58,065 nucleotides of DNA, taken from positions 1 through 58,065 of the forward strand of contig CAZAKZ010000017.1 in assembly GCA_964485695.1 (NCBI GenBank), written 5' to 3'. The translations under genes and the position numbers were made by a program. Positions within the stretch are counted from its first letter, which is position 1, and each line of letters starts with the position of its first letter. The notes under the pieces were generated by a model. It did not search any database and was not told the DNA's origin. It saw nothing but the letters and a program-made list of their open reading frames with translations. Origin of the DNA: CAZAKZ01 sp964485695. GTDB taxonomy: Bacteria; Planctomycetota; JAFGQW01. Shown here piece by piece: positions 34,058 through 43,611 of the stretch.

Positions 34058-36772
34058 TCACTCCAGTTCCACCCGGACCACGGCATTCACACCCTCCTTG
34101 ACCTCGATGCGCCGGAGGACCTCCTTGTACCCCGGCTTGAGAAACCTGAGGTGGTAGATCCCGGGCTTCATCCCCTGGATACGGAACTTCCCTCGCCTCG
34201 CCAGGACCAGCCCCGTGAGCCCGGGCACCGGATTTCCGGAATCGTCGAGCAAACGGACAAAGGCCTCGAGGTCGGGTCTGCCGGTCCTGCCGTTGCGGAG
34301 GACGCCCTGGACCACGCCCCCGCCATCGAGGCAGATCTGCACCGGGCCGGCGGTTCCGTATTCCTTCACTTCGATTCCCGAGACCACGATCCACATATAT
34401 CCGGCCTTCCACGCTTCCAGGCAATATCGACCGGGCGGCACGTGGGGAAATTCAAAATCACCTCCGGCGCCCGATTCCGTTCCTCCGGCAAGAAGCAGGA
34501 ATGGGACACGCCGGGATTTCTCTTTCGATACCTCGGGAAAGAGCCTCAGTTCGACTCCTGCCAGAGGTCGTCCGGTCACGAGGGTCTTCACCTGGCCGAT
34601 CACCTTCGACCCGGGCAGGTTGATGTCCTCGTGTACGATACTCCTGGAAATAACGTCCACCTTCCGGGCGGCCACCTGGACGCCTTCCCGGGTGTAGGCG
34701 GAAAAAACATAGCGACCGGGGGGAAGGCCGGTGAAACGGAAGCTCCCTCCGTCATCGGACCAGACGTGCCAGGAGGCGAGGCGCCTGTCCTTTCCTTCTC
34801 CTGTCCGCGTCAGCACCCCGTGGATCCCGGCCACCGGCGCATCCATCCACCGGACTTTTCCGATGAGGTCACTCCTTTCCTGGGCCACCAGATCACAGCG
34901 ATTCACCAGACCGCTCCGCACCTCGATGAACCGCGGTTCTTCACAGAGCGTCCCCTCCACGCGCAACCGATGTTCGACACTCCGCGAGGAATACTGGCCT
35001 GGTTCAAGCCCCCGAAACCCGAACTCACCCTCGTCATCGGAGAACGTCCATCTCTTCAGGCTTCCCTTAGCAGCCGTCAAGACCACCTGGGCGCCGGGGA
35101 TGGGGCCCCCGGTGGCACCGAGGGTGCGCCCTTGAACCGCTCCTCCGCGCCGGACCTCCACGAGAATCACGCTCCGGGTGTCGGTGACCTCGACCTCGCA
35201 AAGCCGTTTCACCAGGAACGACTCCCCGGCAAAGCGCACCTCGTACCGGCCCGGCGTCAGATGATCCAGGGCGAAAAGACCATTGGCGTCGGTCCGGGCC
35301 CGGGCTGCAACGTGGGACGAAATCCGTTTCAATTCGGACGCACCATTTCCGTCACTTCTGCCTTCCGATCCCTTTGCCTCCTTCTTCTTGACGGGTGGGA
35401 TCCGGTCGACAGCCCGGCCGGAAGGGATCAAGGCCACAGCGACGACCCGGGCGCCTTCAACGGGAGTCATCGTGCGCTCCACCACGGCCATACCCTCGAG
35501 GGACACGCCCTTCTCGAGAGGGAAGGAGAGATCTTCGATTGTTTCACCGGCCTTCAACTCGAGAAGAGGACTCAAGCAATACGCCCTCCCGGGCGCCCGG
35601 ACCTCCACCCGACAGGGCCCGGACTCGAGACCGTCCAGACGGAATCCGCCGCCCGAAGCTTCCTGGAAGCGACGACGCATCCGCACCTTCCCTTCTCCGT
35701 CACGGGCGGGTTCAAGAACCGTCACCGTGAACGCATCCAGGGATTCTCCGGAAATCGCATCCGTCACCGTGCCCTCCACCGAGGCACAGAATTCGAGTTC
35801 CACAGTGAAGACCGGAGCTCCGGGAAGGACGTTTTTTGCCACGGCGGTTTGAAATCCAGGCGCCGAAACCTCGAGGTCGTGAGTCACGGAGGGGAGATCT
35901 TGAACGGAGAATCTCCCGTCCGATCCCGCGGCCACGGTAGGCGTCGGTTCCCCGGCAGCACCGGGGTTATCGGGCCGCGACAGCGTGATCCGGGCCCCGG
36001 AGATGCTTTCCCCAAGCCGGTCCTGAACGATCCCCTCCAGGGTCAATCCGGGCTTCAACACGAACTTGAGCGGCATCTGGATCAGATCGCACTTCACCTT
36101 GCGAAACGCGGTGGTCTGGAATCCCTTGCACTCGATGTCCACGTCGTACTCCCCGGACATCACGTGCTTGATCCGAAAATCACCGTCCTCTCCGGTGGTC
36201 TCGACCGGCCAAACGGTTTCAACCAGCCGGGCCAGACGGGCGAGACGCGCCGCCTCCTCCGAGGAGCCAAGCACGCGGATTCGCGCACCCTTGATGGGTG
36301 CACCGCTCTCTCCGCGCACTCGTCCTCGCACCGTGATGCCACGTTGAAGGCGGATATCCCTCAGGGCGGTGTCTCGGTTCCGGAAGACGTAGCAGTTCCA
36401 CCTGATCCGAGACGCGAAGTCCGGATGGGTGACGACGACCACATTCCTCGGCCCGGGCCGGACATTTTCCAGGCGGAACAAGCCATTGGAGTCCGTCACG
36501 GCCGTGGGCCGCGTCCTATCGAGTGTTGCGGTATCCTCAATGTACTCCTGGGAATCCTGGACGATCCTGACGGTGGCTCCCGGTATGGGATCTCCCAGTA
36601 CGTTGTTGAGGACCCTCCCCGTCACTGTTTTGCCCGCAGTATTGTCCGGCAGGGACCGGATTCGGGGAGGAATGCCCGGGGGATCCTCCACGGAGCCACC
36701 GGAACAGATGGTGATCAGGGCCAGAACGGCCACGAATCCAGGAAATACCCGGCGGGTACCACGCGCATCCAT
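34058..36772 (-). CDS. Exported protein of carboxypeptidase-regulatory-like repeats
   Basis: 904 residues. After a hydrophobic N-terminus (FPGFVAVLALITICSG, possibly a lipobox) come about nine beta-sandwich repeats with the typical GxV.....G.PIxGAxV...... opening (GRVLNNVLGDPIPGATV, GRVRGESGAPIKGARI, GRTLGATGGPIPGAQV and others). Each repeat has a later GxFRxxxLxPGxY strand pair. Such CarboxypepD_reg modules are structural and protein-binding, often on the cell surface. No enzyme domain is present. ATG 36772 has AGGA six bases upstream and is preferred to GTG 36787. The Cys-less thioredoxin-fold gene follows it. Confidence 0.85.
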   Translation of the reverse strand: MDARGTRRVFPGFVAVLALITICSGGSVEDPPGIPPRIRSLPDNTAGKTVTGRVLNNVLGDPIPGATVRIVQDSQEYIEDTATLDRTRPTAVTDSNGLFRLENVRPGPRNVVVVTHPDFASRIRWNCYVFRNRDTALRDIRLQRGITVRGRVRGESGAPIKGARIRVLGSSEEAARLARLARLVETVWPVETTGEDGDFRIKHVMSGEYDVDIECKGFQTTAFRKVKCDLIQMPLKFVLKPGLTLEGIVQDRLGESISGARITLSRPDNPGAAGEPTPTVAAGSDGRFSVQDLPSVTHDLEVSAPGFQTAVAKNVLPGAPVFTVELEFCASVEGTVTDAISGESLDAFTVTVLEPARDGEGKVRMRRRFQEASGGGFRLDGLESGPCRVEVRAPGRAYCLSPLLELKAGETIEDLSFPLEKGVSLEGMAVVERTMTPVEGARVVAVALIPSGRAVDRIPPVKKKEAKGSEGRSDGNGASELKRISSHVAARARTDANGLFALDHLTPGRYEVRFAGESFLVKRLCEVEVTDTRSVILVEVRRGGAVQGRTLGATGGPIPGAQVVLTAAKGSLKRWTFSDDEGEFGFRGLEPGQYSSRSVEHRLRVEGTLCEEPRFIEVRSGLVNRCDLVAQERSDLIGKVRWMDAPVAGIHGVLTRTGEGKDRRLASWHVWSDDGGSFRFTGLPPGRYVFSAYTREGVQVAARKVDVISRSIVHEDINLPGSKVIGQVKTLVTGRPLAGVELRLFPEVSKEKSRRVPFLLLAGGTESGAGGDFEFPHVPPGRYCLEAWKAGYMWIVVSGIEVKEYGTAGPVQICLDGGGVVQGVLRNGRTGRPDLEAFVRLLDDSGNPVPGLTGLVLARRGKFRIQGMKPGIYHLRFLKPGYKEVLRRIEVKEGVNAVVRVELE

Positions 36773-37070
36773 TCCGAATCCTGCCACCTTTCCCGCAAGT
36801 GTTCGGGAGACTTTCAGACACCCCGACCCGATTGGACCGGTTTGCCGGGCCCGGTTCCAGCAGCCGGCCCCCTATTAAATAGGAAAACGAGGTCCTCCGG
36901 AGCCCCCGGCCCAGAAAATATGAATCAGAATTTCGGGAAATCCATTGGAACAGGGGTTCCGGATGGCCTCGAGGCTGATTTCATAGTATTACATTGAACA
37001 CCACGGCGTGCTTCCATTGTCGTGTCCCTGAATTGCAACTCGAACCTTCAAACATTCGGACTCTACTACC

Positions 37071-38768
37071 ATGTCAGATCCAGTCGAAAACCACATCGGC
37101 TGCCCGGATTGCGGAGCCGTTTACGATATCACCGGAATCGAGGCCGGTTCGACCTTTGAATGCGAGGCCTGTAGCGCGACGGTCCAGGTTCCGCACCCGG
37201 ACGAGGCCCCTCCGGTCTCGGCCGCGACCCCGCGCCACCCGGGTCGCCCCTCGAGGCAGGGTTCAAGGCGGAGAGCCGAAGCCCCGCCCCCCGCCATGAA
37301 GAGGGGATCTCCCGCTCTGCTCCTGGTGGCCACTGTGGTCGGGGTGGTGGCAGTGGCGGTCATCGCCTTCCTCCTCCTCAAGGACTCGGGCGGCCCCGAG
37401 GAGAAAGACCTCGCTGGGGGTGTGCGGACATCGAAAACCGAAGAGGCCTCCGCAGGCACCGAAAAGGAGCCGGTCAATACCGGAGAACTGCCCCACCACT
37501 ACGCGAAGCTGAGAAAAGCCGCCGAGGCGTCGGGCAGCGCCCGGGACTGGTACGACCTGGCCTGCTGGTGCGACGAAAACGGCTATCGGTCCGACAAGAG
37601 GCTGGCCGAGAAGCTCTACAAGCGCATCCTCCGGAAGATCGATACCAATCACCCCGGTGCCCGAAAGAAGCTCGGGTACACCCTCTACGACGGGGACATC
37701 GAAAAATACAGGAAGCTGAAATGGCTCAAGGCCGAGGACCTGGAACGGGTCCGGGAGATCGAGAGGGAGCGCGACAAGCACGGGGAACTTCTGAAATCCG
37801 ATCCCTGGTATCAGGCTTCGGAGGTTCTCATCGACGAGTTGAAGAAGGACAAGCACCTGAGTAAGTTCGATCTCGAGTTCACGCGCTATCGCCCTTTCCT
37901 CATCGCCAAGCAAAGAAAGAACCCCTCCACGGACGCCTTCAAGATACGTATCCTCGGGGAGATGCTCCAGGCGGCCGCCGTCGATTTCGTCAAGGTCTTC
38001 AGCAAGGACCTGGGACTGAAGCCGCTGGATAATGTGGAGTTCAAGGGAAAGGCATCGGTGCTGCCCATCATTTACTTCGAGGACAAGTACAGCTTCGAAC
38101 GGTATCACCTGGATCAGGGGCAGAAGATCCCCGAGGGTGCGGCCGCCTACTTCATGCCTTCCAACAACCGCATCGTCTACTACGAGGGTGAAGGCCAGGG
38201 CTCGGAACAGTTCAACCTGAACAAGATGGTCCACGAACTGACGCACCAGCTGGTCTGGTTCTACACACCCTCAAGGAGCCGGTGCCAGCTCCACTTCTTC
38301 CAGGAAGGCATCGCGGAATTCTTCGCCGGCACGTCGAGAAAGAGCTACACGAACAAGGACGGGGAGCGGTCCTACCACTACACCTTCCGGGGCAAGCTCA
38401 AGAGTCGCATGAAGCACCTGAAACACGCCAGGATCACCCACTGGTTCACCTTTGCCGACCTGATGCAAACCCCCGACAAGTTCGCCATGGACAGGCTTTG
38501 CAAGAAGAAGGCGGGGGATGACAAGCGGAAGCAGAGGCAATGCGGATCGCTATTCTATGCCGAAGCCTGGTCCCTCTTCTATTTTCTCTGGCACCACAAG
38601 GACGGCGTCTACCGGCCGAACCTCATCAAGTACGTCGGCATGGAGCTCGAGGGCAAGACCGGGCTGCGGCACTTCCGGGCGGCCTTCGAGGGAGTGAACC
38701 TCAGGGAGGTCGGTCGCAAGTGGCGCACCTTCGTCAACTCCTCGGGCCCCTTCCTCGAAGATATTTGA
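37071..38768 (+). CDS. Zinc-ribbon, membrane-anchored gluzincin-like metallopeptidase
   Basis: 565 residues. A zinc ribbon (Cys11, Cys14, Cys31, Cys34) begins the protein. A Pro/Arg-rich linker and one membrane helix (about 80-105) follow. A helical region leads to the C-terminal domain with HELTH (388-392) and the downstream Glu in FFQEGIAEFFAG (Glu412), the ligand pattern of peptidase MA-like or DUF1570 proteins. With the ribbon in the cytoplasm, the peptidase would face the periplasm. The NUDIX gene starts eight bases after its stop, so the two are likely cotranscribed. Confidence 0.8.
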   Translation: MSDPVENHIGCPDCGAVYDITGIEAGSTFECEACSATVQVPHPDEAPPVSAATPRHPGRPSRQGSRRRAEAPPPAMKRGSPALLLVATVVGVVAVAVIAFLLLKDSGGPEEKDLAGGVRTSKTEEASAGTEKEPVNTGELPHHYAKLRKAAEASGSARDWYDLACWCDENGYRSDKRLAEKLYKRILRKIDTNHPGARKKLGYTLYDGDIEKYRKLKWLKAEDLERVREIERERDKHGELLKSDPWYQASEVLIDELKKDKHLSKFDLEFTRYRPFLIAKQRKNPSTDAFKIRILGEMLQAAAVDFVKVFSKDLGLKPLDNVEFKGKASVLPIIYFEDKYSFERYHLDQGQKIPEGAAAYFMPSNNRIVYYEGEGQGSEQFNLNKMVHELTHQLVWFYTPSRSRCQLHFFQEGIAEFFAGTSRKSYTNKDGERSYHYTFRGKLKSRMKHLKHARITHWFTFADLMQTPDKFAMDRLCKKKAGDDKRKQRQCGSLFYAEAWSLFYFLWHHKDGVYRPNLIKYVGMELEGKTGLRHFRAAFEGVNLREVGRKWRTFVNSSGPFLEDI

Positions 38769-38776
38769 TCCGTCTC

Positions 38777-39325
38777 ATGAGTGAATCCGACGCGCTTCCC
38801 CGGCCGTTCGAGACCCTCTCCCGGGAGACCCGGTTCACCTGCCCGTACTGGCACCTGTTCCACGACCGGTACCGCCTGCCCTCCGGGGACGTCGCCGACT
38901 ACCACTTCGTCCACACCGGGGGTTCCACCATGGTGGTGCCGGTGCTGCCGGACGGTCGCCTGATCCTGGTACGCCAGTTCCGTTACCTCGTCCAGCGGTG
39001 GAGTGAGGAGTTTCCTTGCGGGGGCGTGTCCCGGGGCGTGGACGTTGACGAGAATGCCCTGAAGGAGCTCCGGGAGGAGGCCGGTCTCCGGCCCCGGAAT
39101 CTGGAGCGCATCGGAGGTTTTGCCCCGTTCAACGGCGTCTCCGACGAGATCTGCCACGTCTATCTTGCCCGGGGCTTCGAGGAGATGGGGGCCGAACCCG
39201 AGGCCACGGAGTTTATCACCGTGGTGCGGCGCACCGTGGAGGAGGTGGAGACCGCAATCGAATCGGGCGAGATCTGGGACGGAATGACCATTGCGTCCTT
39301 CACCATTGCGAAGAACCGCATCTAG
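38777..39325 (+). CDS. NUDIX hydrolase (ADP-ribose pyrophosphatase-like)
   Basis: 182 residues. The Nudix box reads GGVSRGVDVDENALKELREE, then AGL, with Lys in place of the usual Arg before the ELREE core. A preceding VVPVLPDGRLILVRQFRY segment is typical of the ADP-ribose pyrophosphatase group. It likely cleaves an NDP-X substrate; which one cannot be read. Start ATG 38777 lies eight bases after the metallopeptidase stop. It is convergent with the TPR pseudopeptidase gene. Confidence 0.85.
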   Translation: MSESDALPRPFETLSRETRFTCPYWHLFHDRYRLPSGDVADYHFVHTGGSTMVVPVLPDGRLILVRQFRYLVQRWSEEFPCGGVSRGVDVDENALKELREEAGLRPRNLERIGGFAPFNGVSDEICHVYLARGFEEMGAEPEATEFITVVRRTVEEVETAIESGEIWDGMTIASFTIAKNRI

Positions 39326-39366
39326 CCCGGATACTTCATGAAACACCGGCTCGTGATTCCAGGGGG

Positions 39367-40782
39367 TCACTTGAGCCAGTCCCTGAACTCTACCTCGATT
39401 TTCTCCAGCGGCTTCTGCGCCACCGTTTCCAGCCTCCCGGCCTGATCCCCGTCCTTGTAGGGCGGGCGGAGGCAGGCGGCGGCCGCGCCCGGATAGGTCC
39501 CGGTGAGGAAGGTCAGAAACGCCACGGCCTGGACCAGGTGCCGCTTTTCCGCCCGGTCCGGCGTCAGGGTCAGCAGGGTCATAAGCGGTGAAACGCCCGC
39601 CTCCTTCAGGTACGCCTTGACGGCTTTCATGGTCGCAAACATGGGGGCTTTCTCCACTGCCGGCGGGACATTTCCGGCACAGCTGGAGCAGTATCCGGGG
39701 GCCCGGGTCACCTCGCACGTCACGGCCAGGCCTTCCGATATCCAGTAAGGGGTCTTCTCGACTCCGGAGAGGGCGACGACCGCCAGGCGGACCAGTCCGT
39801 ATACCAGCAGGCAGCGGGCCGCCTCCGGCGTCGCGTTCGCATCGAGGAAGACCACCAGGATCGGACGACCTTCATTGTCCCGGAACAGGCGCAGGCCGGT
39901 CCCGTCTTTCCCGGGCCGCCCCCAGATCGGCTTTGAAGCCGCACCCGTGGGCAGCCAGGCCAGGAGCGCTTCGAGATGGACTCTTTCCTTCAGGTAGATG
40001 GTGCGCACGGGCGGAGTCCAGGGAGACGCCCTCCCGGCTACTCCGAGGAGGGCCAGGAGGTCCTCCACGGCCCGATCCAGGGACAGCGCCATTTCCTGAT
40101 GAGAAGCCTCCTCCTGCGTGGAAGCGTAGATGACGTTTTTCCCCTGGTGAACGATGAAGGCCCGGCCGGTCAGATGCTTCAGGCGTTTCCTCGTGGCCTC
40201 GGCCAGGGCTTCCGCAGGGCCTACCCACTTGCCGTCCATCTTGACCATGCCCCGGGCGGCCCTGGACATATCCCGGGTCCGCCACCGGCCATCCACGAAT
40301 TCATATCCCGCTTTGCGTTTCCGGGCCCCCTCCCGGGTCTCCCAGCCGCCGCCGAACCGAACCAGACCGGCTCGCTCCAGGCGGCTCCGGAGGACCGCCA
40401 CCTCCGCCTCTCTCGCGGCTGCGGTTGTCAACCAGTGGCCGGCGAGAAACACGTGGCCGAGTGCGCGGTGGGCAAGTGTGTTGGAAGCATCCAGATCGAG
40501 GACTTCCCGGTAGACCTCCAGGGCCTGGATCCGGAGGCCGCGGTCCATGCCCCAACGAGCCAGATCGAGTCGCCCCCTGACGTCACCCGTCTGGAGAGCG
40601 ACCCGGCGCTCCTTGAAGACCTGCACAGCGTTATTCTGCTGCTGCGCGAACACCGGCGAAGAAGCCCGGGCGAAGAGAGCCAGGAAGAGACAGGAAAGGA
40701 GCAAGATCCCGATTCCGGATTCTCGTTCCTCTCTCCGTCTACGATTCCGTTCCTGTTTCGGTCTTTCCCTCGGTGTCCACAT
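39367..40782 (-). CDS. Exported TPR protein with inactive peptidase MA-like domain
   Basis: About 471 residues. A basic N-terminus and hydrophobic helix (IGILLLSCLFLALFA) act as signal or anchor. TPR-like helices follow (LEVYREVLDLDASNTLAHRA). The C-terminal domain has CLLVYGLVRLAV and YWISEGLAVTCE in the places of HExxH and WxxEGxA of MA-like peptidases, so the fold seems kept but the zinc His residues are lost (YGLVR). I placed the start at ATG 40782, which overlaps the DUF1844 gene by 44 bases; the true start is uncertain. Confidence 0.65.
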   Translation of the reverse strand: MWTPRERPKQERNRRRREERESGIGILLLSCLFLALFARASSPVFAQQQNNAVQVFKERRVALQTGDVRGRLDLARWGMDRGLRIQALEVYREVLDLDASNTLAHRALGHVFLAGHWLTTAAAREAEVAVLRSRLERAGLVRFGGGWETREGARKRKAGYEFVDGRWRTRDMSRAARGMVKMDGKWVGPAEALAEATRKRLKHLTGRAFIVHQGKNVIYASTQEEASHQEMALSLDRAVEDLLALLGVAGRASPWTPPVRTIYLKERVHLEALLAWLPTGAASKPIWGRPGKDGTGLRLFRDNEGRPILVVFLDANATPEAARCLLVYGLVRLAVVALSGVEKTPYWISEGLAVTCEVTRAPGYCSSCAGNVPPAVEKAPMFATMKAVKAYLKEAGVSPLMTLLTLTPDRAEKRHLVQAVAFLTFLTGTYPGAAAACLRPPYKDGDQAGRLETVAQKPLEKIEVEFRDWLK

Positions 40783-41137
40783 AGCGCATGCGCAAGTTGT
40801 AGAGCGCCCCTTCCAGCATGCGGTTTTCTTCTTCATCCCGATTGCCCTCGGTCTTCTGTTTGAGCATGTCGAGGGTGTCGATGAGGTACCGGGCCAGGTC
40901 CAGGTCCTTCATTTGTTTCTTGGTTACGGGGTGTTCCAGGTCCCCGAGGGCCACCACAGCCTCGGTGATGAGCTGGCTCAGGTGGGTGGCCAGGGTGGGT
41001 GGAGGCAGCGCTGCGCGGGAGGGAGATCCGGCCTCGGCGGTCTCTTCCTCCTGCGAGATCTGCTTCTTGGTTTCCTGAGCCCGCTGCTTCCAGTCAGAAT
41101 CGACGCGGATCTTGGATTCTTCGGGTTTCTCGGGCAC
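40739..41137 (-). CDS. DUF1844 protein
   Basis: 132 residues. It begins MPEKPEESKIRVDSDWKQRA and continues with the DUF1844 core: LITEAVVALGDLEHP, DLDLARYLIDTLDMLKQKTE and MLEGALYNLRMRYV. The family is short, cytoplasmic and of unknown function, common in Planctomycetota and several related phyla. The start is GTG 41137 with GGAGTGAGCC upstream. It follows pyrG by 72 bases on the same strand and overlaps the next gene. Confidence 0.85.
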   Translation of the reverse strand: MPEKPEESKIRVDSDWKQRAQETKKQISQEEETAEAGSPSRAALPPPTLATHLSQLITEAVVALGDLEHPVTKKQMKDLDLARYLIDTLDMLKQKTEGNRDEEENRMLEGALYNLRMRYVDTEGKTETGTES

Positions 41138-41209
41138 GGCTCACTCCATTCCCGTTTTCCTACCGGCACCAGGGCCGCGTTCCAATGATACAACAAATAC
41201 TGCGCCGGA

Positions 41210-42859
41210 TCAGCCGGCCGCGTTGGTGGCCTTGAGCCCCGCTGTCCTGCTCCGTTCCAGCTTGATTCTCTCGGCGGCCCTCACGAACTCCCGGAAGAGA
41301 GGATGGACCCGGTTGGGTTTGGACTTGAACTCGGGGTGGAACTGCACGCCGACGAACCAGGGGTGGTCCGCCACCTCGATGATCTCCACCAGATCCCGCT
41401 TCTCGTTGATGCCGGAGAAGATGACTCCCTTCTCCTCGAGGCTCTCGCGGTAGTTGTTGTTGAACTCGTAGCGATGGCGGTGGCGCTCCCGCACTTCATC
41501 GATATCGTACGCATCACGAGCCTTTCCACCCGGCTTCAGAGAACAGGTATACGCGCCCAGGCGCATGGTGCCGCCCATGTCCGAGATGGACCTCTGCTCC
41601 TCCAGGAGGGAAATGACGGGGTGAGGCGTGGTGGGATCGATTTCCGTGGAGTTGGCTTCCGAATGTCCGAGGAGGGACCGGGCCAGTTCCACGGCCGCGA
41701 CCTGCATGCCCAGGCAAATGCCGAAGTAGGGGATTCCCTCCTCGCGGGCGTAGCGAACCGCCTCCACCTTGCCCTCGATGCCCCGCTCTCCGAATCCTCC
41801 GGGGATGAGAATGCCGTCCACGCCCTCCAGGAGCGTTCTCGCCCCCTTCTCGACCACGGCCTCGGCCTGGACCTTGCGGATCTTGACCTCGAGGGTGCTG
41901 GCGATGCCGGCATGGGCCAGGGACTCGTAAATGGACTTGTACGCGTCGTGGAGCGCGATGTATTTTCCAACCACGGCCACGGTCACTTCGCCCCGTGGAT
42001 GACGCATGCGGTCGATCATCTCCTCCCAGTCCCTCAGCTCGAGATGTCGCTCCGCGGTCAGATTCAATCGATCCAGGATCAGGTCATCCAGGCTCTGGGA
42101 CGCCAGGTCCAGGGGAACCTGGTAAATGGAGAACTCCACGTCTTTCTCGTCGATGACGGCGCGGCGCTCCACGTTGCAAAACAGGGAGATCTTGGCGCGC
42201 ATCTCGGCGTTCAGGCCGCGTTCCGTCCGGCAGATGAGAATATCCGGCTGGATCCCGATCTCCCTGAGCTTGCCCACGCTGTGCTGGGTTGGCTTGGTCT
42301 TGGACTCCTGGGAAGCCCGGAGGTAGGGCAGCAGGGTGAGGTGGATGAACATGGCGTTGCCCCGCCCGGCCTCCAGAACGAACTGTCGTATGGCCTCCAG
42401 GAAGGGCAGGCTCTCGATATCACCGACAGTGCCGCCGATCTCGGTGATGACGATGTCCGTATGGCTGTCGTCGACGGATCGGATGGCGTCCTTGATCTCG
42501 TCGGTGATGTGGGGCACCACCTGGACGGTGGATCCGAGATAGTCTCCGGCCCGCTCCTTGCGGATCACCTCCCGGTATATCGAGCCCGTGGTGTAATTGC
42601 AGTTCTTGGTGAGAACGGCGTTGGTGAACCGCTCGTAGTGGCCCAGATCGAGGTCGGTTTCTGCCCCGTCCTCGGTGACGTAGACCTCACCATGTTGAAA
42701 GGGGCTCATGGTTCCGGGATCGACGTTGATGTACGGATCCAGCTTCTGGATGGCAATCCTGAATCCGCGGTTCTCAAGCAACATGCCTATGGCGGCGGAC
42801 GTGAGTCCCTTGCCCAGAGAAGACACGACGCCTCCGGTCACGAATATGTGCTTCGACAT
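41210..42859 (-). CDS. pyrG: CTP synthase
   Basis: 549 residues, full length. The N-terminal synthetase domain starts MSKHIFVTGGVVSSLGKGLT and contains YINVDPGTMSPFQHGEVYVT and GGTVGDIESLPF. The C-terminal glutamine amidotransferase domain has FGICLGMQ with the nucleophilic Cys and a terminal HPEF. It converts UTP to CTP with ATP and glutamine. The start overlaps the kdsB stop region by 22 bases, so the two are translationally coupled. Confidence 0.98.
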   Translation of the reverse strand: MSKHIFVTGGVVSSLGKGLTSAAIGMLLENRGFRIAIQKLDPYINVDPGTMSPFQHGEVYVTEDGAETDLDLGHYERFTNAVLTKNCNYTTGSIYREVIRKERAGDYLGSTVQVVPHITDEIKDAIRSVDDSHTDIVITEIGGTVGDIESLPFLEAIRQFVLEAGRGNAMFIHLTLLPYLRASQESKTKPTQHSVGKLREIGIQPDILICRTERGLNAEMRAKISLFCNVERRAVIDEKDVEFSIYQVPLDLASQSLDDLILDRLNLTAERHLELRDWEEMIDRMRHPRGEVTVAVVGKYIALHDAYKSIYESLAHAGIASTLEVKIRKVQAEAVVEKGARTLLEGVDGILIPGGFGERGIEGKVEAVRYAREEGIPYFGICLGMQVAAVELARSLLGHSEANSTEIDPTTPHPVISLLEEQRSISDMGGTMRLGAYTCSLKPGGKARDAYDIDEVRERHRHRYEFNNNYRESLEEKGVIFSGINEKRDLVEIIEVADHPWFVGVQFHPEFKSKPNRVHPLFREFVRAAERIKLERSRTAGLKATNAAG

Positions 42860-43611
42860 TCACCCTCCCTGAAACGCTTCACAAACCTCTTGTAATCGTC
42901 GAGTGTATCTATCCCAACGTGCCCCTTCGGCCACTGGACCACATGGACGGTCATGCCGTTCTCAATGGCACGAAGCTGTTCCAGCCCTTCGGTTCGCTCC
43001 AGAGCGGAGGGGCGGAGTCGGGTGAACCGGAGGAGCGCCTCACGGCGAAAAGCATACAGACCCACATGGAGCCGGGGAGAGACCCGAGGGGCTCCGTGCT
43101 CTCCATGGGGGTACGGGATGCGGGACCTTGAAAAATACAGCGCATTGCCCTCGGAATCCACCACCACCTTCACCGCGTCGGGGGATTCCGCCTCCCTGAC
43201 GTCCTGAAAGGGGACGGAGGCGGTGATCCAGTCGGCCCCGGGCCGGTTCTCCATGGCATCCACCAGGGCATCGAGGAGAGCGGGATCGACTTCGGGCTCG
43301 TCCCCCTGAAGATTGAGGATGATCTCCTCGGGGGCCGACGCCGCCACCTCCGCAACCCGGTCGGTGCCGGAGGTGTGGTCCGGGGAGGTCATGACGGCCA
43401 TGGCGCCTCGATCCTGGACGGCCTCGAGGATGCGGGGGTCATCCGTGGCCACCACGACCCGGCTCACCTTTTCGGCTTCGAGCGCCCTCTCCAGGGTGTG
43501 CACCACAAGGGGGCGCCCGGTTTCGTTCAGGAGCGGTTTTCCGGCAAGGCGGGTGGAGGCGTACCGGGCGGGGATCACGCCCAGAGCCCCCCCCACCTCA
43601 ACGGACTCCAT
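42838..43611 (-). CDS. kdsB: 3-deoxy-manno-octulosonate cytidylyltransferase
   Basis: 257 residues: GVIPARYASTRLAGKPL at the start, VVVATDDPRI, MTSPDHTSGTDRVAEV, NLQGDEPEVDP and HVGLYAFRREALLRF are family signatures. The enzyme activates Kdo with CTP for lipopolysaccharide, so the cell has an LPS outer membrane or a relative of it. Its CTP comes from the product of the overlapping pyrG. The start overlaps the upstream lipoprotein gene by 14 bases. Confidence 0.96.
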   Translation of the reverse strand: MESVEVGGALGVIPARYASTRLAGKPLLNETGRPLVVHTLERALEAEKVSRVVVATDDPRILEAVQDRGAMAVMTSPDHTSGTDRVAEVAASAPEEIILNLQGDEPEVDPALLDALVDAMENRPGADWITASVPFQDVREAESPDAVKVVVDSEGNALYFSRSRIPYPHGEHGAPRVSPRLHVGLYAFRREALLRFTRLRPSALERTEGLEQLRAIENGMTVHVVQWPKGHVGIDTLDDYKRFVKRFREGECRSTYS

